Shown here: piece after piece, positions 42,608 through 45,729 of the stretch
Layout of the letters: each line of letters starts with the position of its first letter
How positions within the stretch are numbered: position 1 is the first letter of the stretch
DNA from: Oscillospiraceae bacterium
Lineage (GTDB): Bacteria > Bacillota > Clostridia > Oscillospirales > Acutalibacteraceae
DNA length: 45,729 bases
Direction: 5' to 3'
Assembly: GCA_003538135.1 (NCBI GenBank)
Contig: DPOR01000004.1
Span: 34,910 to 80,638 of the forward strand
The notes under the pieces: model-generated
Told to the model about the DNA's origin: nothing
Databases searched by the model: none
Seen by the model: the letters and a program-made list of their open reading frames with translations, nothing else
Position numbers and translations under genes: made by a program

Positions 42608-43315
42608 TCACTGCTTTTTGTCGAGCTCAAAATGCGCGGCGAATTTCCCGAACACGGGCGGAAAGTCGAAATACTTATCGAACAGGCGGCAGAACAGGCC
42701 TATCACAGTGCCGTTTATCGGCGCGATGACAAGAGTGCCCCACCCGATGCCCTCAAAGCGCCTGAAAAACGCGAGCGACATTATTGCCGCCACCGCGAGG
42801 CAGGATAAATCGAAGCAGGTCTTAAAGCGCGGCAGCTTTATGCCGTATTTTCCGCTGACGCCCTTGACGAAGAAGTCATAGACCTGCGGATAGAGATAGG
42901 TCTTGTAAAACAGCGCGACGGAAAACGAGGTCAGCACCGTGCCGAGGGCAAAAAGCAGTATCCTTATCGGCACGGACATACTGCCGGGCGGGGTGACTGC
43001 GGGGTCAAAAAACGGTATGCACCGCCACAGATCGAGCGCCGCGCCGTATATAAGGCAGGTCACGAACGACGAGAGATACATCGCCCTGAATCCGCGCATG
43101 ACGATGCAGAAGATAATAAACAGCCCCGCCTGAATGACATATTCCGCCTGGCCGAATGTGAGTATTCCGACTTTCAGGCTCAGAAGATATGCCGGCGCGA
43201 CTATCATCGACACACCGAAGTTTGCCGCCGTGAGCATTGCGACCGCGAGCGAGAGCAGCGCGACGGCGAGGATATAAACGACCTCGCTCGGAATTTTCAG
43301 CTTCCTGTTTTGCAA
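42608..43315 (-). CDS. YczE/YitT-like multi-pass membrane protein (DUF6198 type)
   Basis: This 235-residue protein has five or six membrane segments spread over its length. It contains the family-like features GVSMIVAPAYLLSLKVGILTFGQ (about 36-58) and a final cytosolic region VIAPINGTVIGLFCRLFDKYFDF. The function of this family is unknown; transport or regulation of a small molecule is a guess. The start is most likely the TTG at 43315, five bases after AAAGAGGGG; the ATG at 43333 has no ribosome site and would lie on the attenuator hairpin. The gene has its own perfect promoter and a leader with a terminator. Confidence 0.75.
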   Translation of the reverse strand: MQNRKLKIPSEVVYILAVALLSLAVAMLTAANFGVSMIVAPAYLLSLKVGILTFGQAEYVIQAGLFIIFCIVMRGFRAMYLSSFVTCLIYGAALDLWRCIPFFDPAVTPPGSMSVPIRILLFALGTVLTSFSVALFYKTYLYPQVYDFFVKGVSGKYGIKLPRFKTCFDLSCLAVAAIMSLAFFRRFEGIGWGTLVIAPINGTVIGLFCRLFDKYFDFPPVFGKFAAHFELDKKQ

Positions 43316-43334
43316 AATAACCCCTCTTTTCATC

Positions 43335-43365
43335 AAAAAAGCCACGCACCGAAAAGGTGCATGGC
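43335..43365 (-). terminator. Attenuator-like terminator in the leader of the YczE-like gene
   Basis: On the minus strand GCCATGCACC pairs with GGTGCGTGGC around TTTTC, followed directly by six T residues. It stands between the promoter (start near 43406) and the ribosome site. A smaller hairpin (AACC-TGACG-GGTT, 43374-43386) precedes it. Unless relieved, it would stop transcription before the gene. Confidence 0.75.
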
Positions 43366-43412
43366 GAAAAATAAACCCGTCAGGTTCGGAAAAATCCACA
43401 CGATTTTGGTAT

Positions 43413-43441
43413 ATTATATTACATAATCTGCCATGTGTCAA
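43413..43441 (-). promoter_or_regulatory. Sigma-A promoter of the YczE-like gene
   Basis: TTGACA (43436-43441) and TATAAT (43413-43418) on the minus strand are exactly 17 bases apart. The -35 overlaps the stop codon of the regulator gene remnant upstream. Confidence 0.85.
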
Positions 43442-44330
43442 CGCGCGCGGCGCAGTTTTGCGATACCTGCCGCGAGCAATGATACTGAAACCGCGAGCGT
43501 GGATATTAAAATGAGCAGATATACATTGCCGTTTGCGAAATGCGCCCAGTCGGCGAAGTTCACGGCGTAGTTCGCGCCCTCTACACTGCCGAACACTGCG
43601 GCGAGAAAACGCGGCAGAGCATATATAACCGAGCCGAACGCAAGGACATCTATAGAGGCGTTTATCAGCGGACGCTTGCAGAGAATATGCATGACGGCAG
43701 TCACCGCAAACGGAATAAATGCATAGAGCACGACGAGCAGTCCCTTGGGCAGGCTGAACACATTCGTTATTCTTGCCGCCGAAACGAGCAGGGCGAGGCA
43801 GGCGAAGAACAGCAAAAAGTATACGGCGGGAATAAATCTGCGTCCCCTTGCGGGCATATAGCGCCTGAGCAAAAACGGCGCGAACACCGCGATATATCCG
43901 AGCAGAGTGCCGAGTGCGGCGGCGCCGAACCAATTCTGCCCGTATTTTGCGCAGCAGATGACAAACAGCAGAACAAGCGAGAGATAGGTCGAGCCCGTGA
44001 ACACCGCGAGCTTATGCTTTTCGGTAAAGCGCGTAAATGTCGGGACGAACGAAAACGCCGTCAAGAGACTGCCGAAAACCACGGGGAAAAAGGTGAACCT
44101 GTGATTCACGGCGAGATCGCATATAAAACATATGACGAGCGCCGATGCATACGCGCCCGTGAAGCCCCAAAAGAAGGTCTCGGTAATTTTTCTGTATACG
44201 CGCGCGTCTCTTTTCATCTCGTGATACTCCGTGTCGTTCGCGCCGCTTATCAGCTCATGCTCCGAAATGTCGAGCACCGAGCAGATATCGGGTATCATCG
44301 TTATGTCGGGATAGCTTTTGCCCGTCTCCC
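43438..44330 (-). pseudogene. XRE regulator with membrane tail, 5' part cut off by mobile element insertion
   Basis: The frame reads in from 44328 as ETGKSYPDITMIPDICSVLD and continues ISEHELISGAND, which is the end of an XRE helix-turn-helix domain. It then runs through about nine membrane segments to the stop at 43438. The first 40 or so residues with the recognition helix are missing. Upstream of the glutamate codon the frame meets a stop within a few codons, in element sequence. The ATG at 44298 would be an artificial start. The related gene at 2337 keeps the full motif SNWETGKTYPDI. Confidence 0.85.
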
Positions 44331-44331
44331 T
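44321..44331. other. Integration junction (attL or attR) of the mobile element
   Basis: Homology to the XRE family stops within the GGGAGACGGG codons (minus strand). The same GGGAGACGGG string occurs in the intact gene at 2337. Serine recombinases of the TnpX/TndX type exchange strands at a central GA, and GA is present twice in this string. Confidence 0.7.
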
Positions 44332-45729
44332 TAATTAAAGATATTGTTGGGTAAAAAAGAAAGGTCAGTCGATTTTGCCGATGAAGCGGTAGTAGATTTC
44401 TACTTCCTGCTCACGGCTTCCGTCCTCGCCCTTGACAGCTTCGTGGACGGTTATTTTTTCAATTAGAGTGTTCAGAAGTTCGGCGGTCAGCTCCACAGGG
44501 TTGACATACTGTTTCATCAGGGCAATCCACTTTTCAGCATCCGCTGCGGTCTGTACGGCGGCTTCCATCGTTTCGTGAAGCTGTCTTATTTTTGTTTCAA
44601 GCTCCTTTTGCTCGTTCTGGTACTTCTCGGACAGCATATTGAAGTTATACTCGGTTATGCGTCCGGCAGACCAGTCCTCATACATTTTAGCAAACAGCCC
44701 GTCAACCTCGGCTTTACGCTTCTCTGCCTTTTTCAGCTCCGCAGCCTGCTTTTTCTTCGCAGAGTTTCTTTCCCTGTCGCTGGCATTGAGCAGGCGTTTC
44801 AGCAGCTTGTCCTCGTCTTTCTGTGCCAGCATAGACCAGTATTGCAGTCTTGCAAGCACATAGGCATACAGTACATCATAGCGGATATAGTGCATGGAAC
44901 ACTGGCGTAATCCCTGCCCGTTCTTGCTGCAATGGTAGTACCCGTATGGGTTCTTATTCTGCTTGTTTTCCCCATAGGCTAAAGACCATCCGCAGTCTGC
45001 ACATTTTATCAATCCTGCGAAAATCTGTGTCGTACCGTTTCTGCGTTTCCTGCGTCTGCTTGCAATCAGCTCCTGAACTTTTTGGAACACTTCTTCAGAA
45101 ATGATGGCTTCGTGGGTATTTTCCACACGATACCATTCTTCCTGCGGCTTCCGCACCTTTTTCTTGTTCTTGAATGAAATGTTGCTCTGCTTGTTGTGAA
45201 TGCTGTGACCGATGTAGGTTTCCTCTTTCAAAATGCTCTTGACCTGTGCTATCGTCCACGCATAGGCTTTTTCTGCGGGCGCACCGGCGTAGATATTGGC
45301 GAAAGTCCCGTATCTTTCATAGTTCAGCCAGCCGGGGGTAGGTACTTTTTCCTCCACCAGAATCCGTGTAATGCTGGCGGCTCCACGCCCGTGTACAGCA
45401 AGGTCAAAAATCTTCTCTACAATCCAGCGTGTTTCCGGGTCGATCAGAAGATGACCTTTTTTGTCCGGGTCTTTTACATAGCCCAGCGGTGCATAGGCTC
45501 CATAGTGTGCGCCATTGGCAAATCTTGTGTGCATGGCAGCCTTGACCTTTTTGCTGGTCTGTCGGGCGTGCATTTCATTCAGGATGTTTAAGAACGGTGC
45601 AAGCTCGCTTTCTCCGTTGATGGTGTCCACATTGTCATTGATGGCAATGTAGCGTACTCCCTTGCTGGGGAAATAGATTTCCGTGTACTGACCGGTCAGG
45701 ATATAGTTTCTTCCCAGACGGGATAAGTC
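44331..45729. mobile_element. End of an integrated element encoding a large serine recombinase (continues past the window)
   Basis: From about 44331 to the window edge the DNA is more AT-rich and has different codon choice from its neighbours. It encodes only the recombinase, with its stop 35 bases from the junction, as is usual for elements of the Tn4451/Tn5397 and related groups. Element size and cargo are outside the window. Confidence 0.82.
44365..45729 (-). CDS. Large serine recombinase, 5' end beyond the window
   Basis: The frame stays open to the window edge, giving 454 residues without the N-terminal catalytic serine region. The visible part starts in the resolvase domain (DLSRLGRNYILTGQYTEIYF, then INDNVDTINGESELAPFLN). 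The recombinase domain follows, with GYVKDPDKKGHLLIDPE and an Arg/Lys-rich segment. A zinc ribbon (CADCG...C...C, about residues 245-280), a long coiled coil (about 310-400) and a short C-terminal domain complete it. It should integrate and excise the element by itself. A GTG at 45630 could be mistaken for a start but lies inside the domain. Confidence 0.93.
   Translation of the reverse strand, partial: DLSRLGRNYILTGQYTEIYFPSKGVRYIAINDNVDTINGESELAPFLNILNEMHARQTSKKVKAAMHTRFANGAHYGAYAPLGYVKDPDKKGHLLIDPETRWIVEKIFDLAVHGRGAASITRILVEEKVPTPGWLNYERYGTFANIYAGAPAEKAYAWTIAQVKSILKEETYIGHSIHNKQSNISFKNKKKVRKPQEEWYRVENTHEAIISEEVFQKVQELIASRRRKRRNGTTQIFAGLIKCADCGWSLAYGENKQNKNPYGYYHCSKNGQGLRQCSMHYIRYDVLYAYVLARLQYWSMLAQKDEDKLLKRLLNASDRERNSAKKKQAAELKKAEKRKAEVDGLFAKMYEDWSAGRITEYNFNMLSEKYQNEQKELETKIRQLHETMEAAVQTAADAEKWIALMKQYVNPVELTAELLNTLIEKITVHEAVKGEDGSREQEVEIYYRFIGKID

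Noticed and set aside
43370..43400. TPP riboswitch, suggested by GAACCTGA on the minus strand
   Set aside because: The leader is only about 65 bases before the terminator, and the CUGAGA element and the second helix of the TPP fold are absent.
43334..43933. N-terminal extension of the YczE-like gene to 43933
   Set aside because: The extension runs through the promoter, the attenuator and the coding region of the regulator remnant, and its translation is low-quality; the TTG at 43315 with AAAGAGGGG is the better start.
45628..45630. GTG as the start of the serine recombinase
   Set aside because: The frame continues upstream to the window edge with good resolvase-domain sequence, so the true start lies outside.

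Overview
The window looks like chromosomal DNA from an anaerobic gut-type Clostridia (Bacillota, probably Oscillospirales or a neighbouring order). The reasons are the moderately GC-rich coding DNA with free use of ATA and AGA codons, strong GGAGG ribosome sites with some TTG/GTG starts, textbook sigma-A promoters, and the gene content: S11 and VanY-type carboxypeptidases, an ECF sigma/anti-sigma pair, a GPH-type symporter, PepSY proteins and a large serine recombinase. The taxonomic call is an inference. No rRNA, tRNA or CRISPR array was seen.

Layout. 1-328 is a non-coding dispersed repeat. 329-6317 holds a CDF metal transporter with an overlapping Nudix gene, an XRE regulator with membrane tail, an ANT(6)-like nucleotidyltransferase, a secreted DUF4832-type protein and a hypothetical protein carrying an out-of-place decarboxylase-pump motif. 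6530-7405 is a long composite repeat. 7491-10680 (minus) has a sugar-phosphate isomerase-like gene, an acyl-CoA synthetase and a family 4 uracil-DNA glycosylase. A YkuE-like phosphoesterase (plus) and mntP (minus) follow; mntP has a manganese riboswitch leader.

13373-16537 is a compact operon for the alternative D-glutamate route of peptidoglycan synthesis: murL, murD2 and a small unknown gene. After a third repeat copy come a DUF218 protein and a convergent M14 peptidase. Next is a Nudix-Maf-dehydrogenase operon, then a five-gene ECF sigma module (sigma, anti-sigma, two small membrane proteins, VanY-like carboxypeptidase), then hom (minus), an AI-2E family transporter and a tandem class II aldolase whose second half has lost its catalytic residues.

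27628-34201 (minus) holds exported and surface proteins: an alpha/beta hydrolase, a DHHW lipoprotein, three tandem YD-like lipoproteins that are visibly mosaic from recombination, and a phosphoesterase. 34347-36899 has a DacA-type carboxypeptidase and a membrane protein with an acidic/aromatic tail. A four-repeat PepSY protein, the two ends of an internally deleted ATC-hydrolase-like gene, a GPH symporter, an M20 peptidase, an aldo-keto reductase with ferredoxin clusters and a YczE-like membrane protein behind an attenuator-like leader follow.

The right end (from about 44331) is one end of a mobile element. Its large serine recombinase runs off the window, and it has cut an XRE-membrane regulator gene inside the conserved WETGK codons. 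The intact relative at 2337 shows what the uncut target looks like. The most consistent theme across the window is cell-envelope and peptidoglycan metabolism: MurL/MurD2, M14 peptidase, VanY, DacA, DUF218 and the ECF module.
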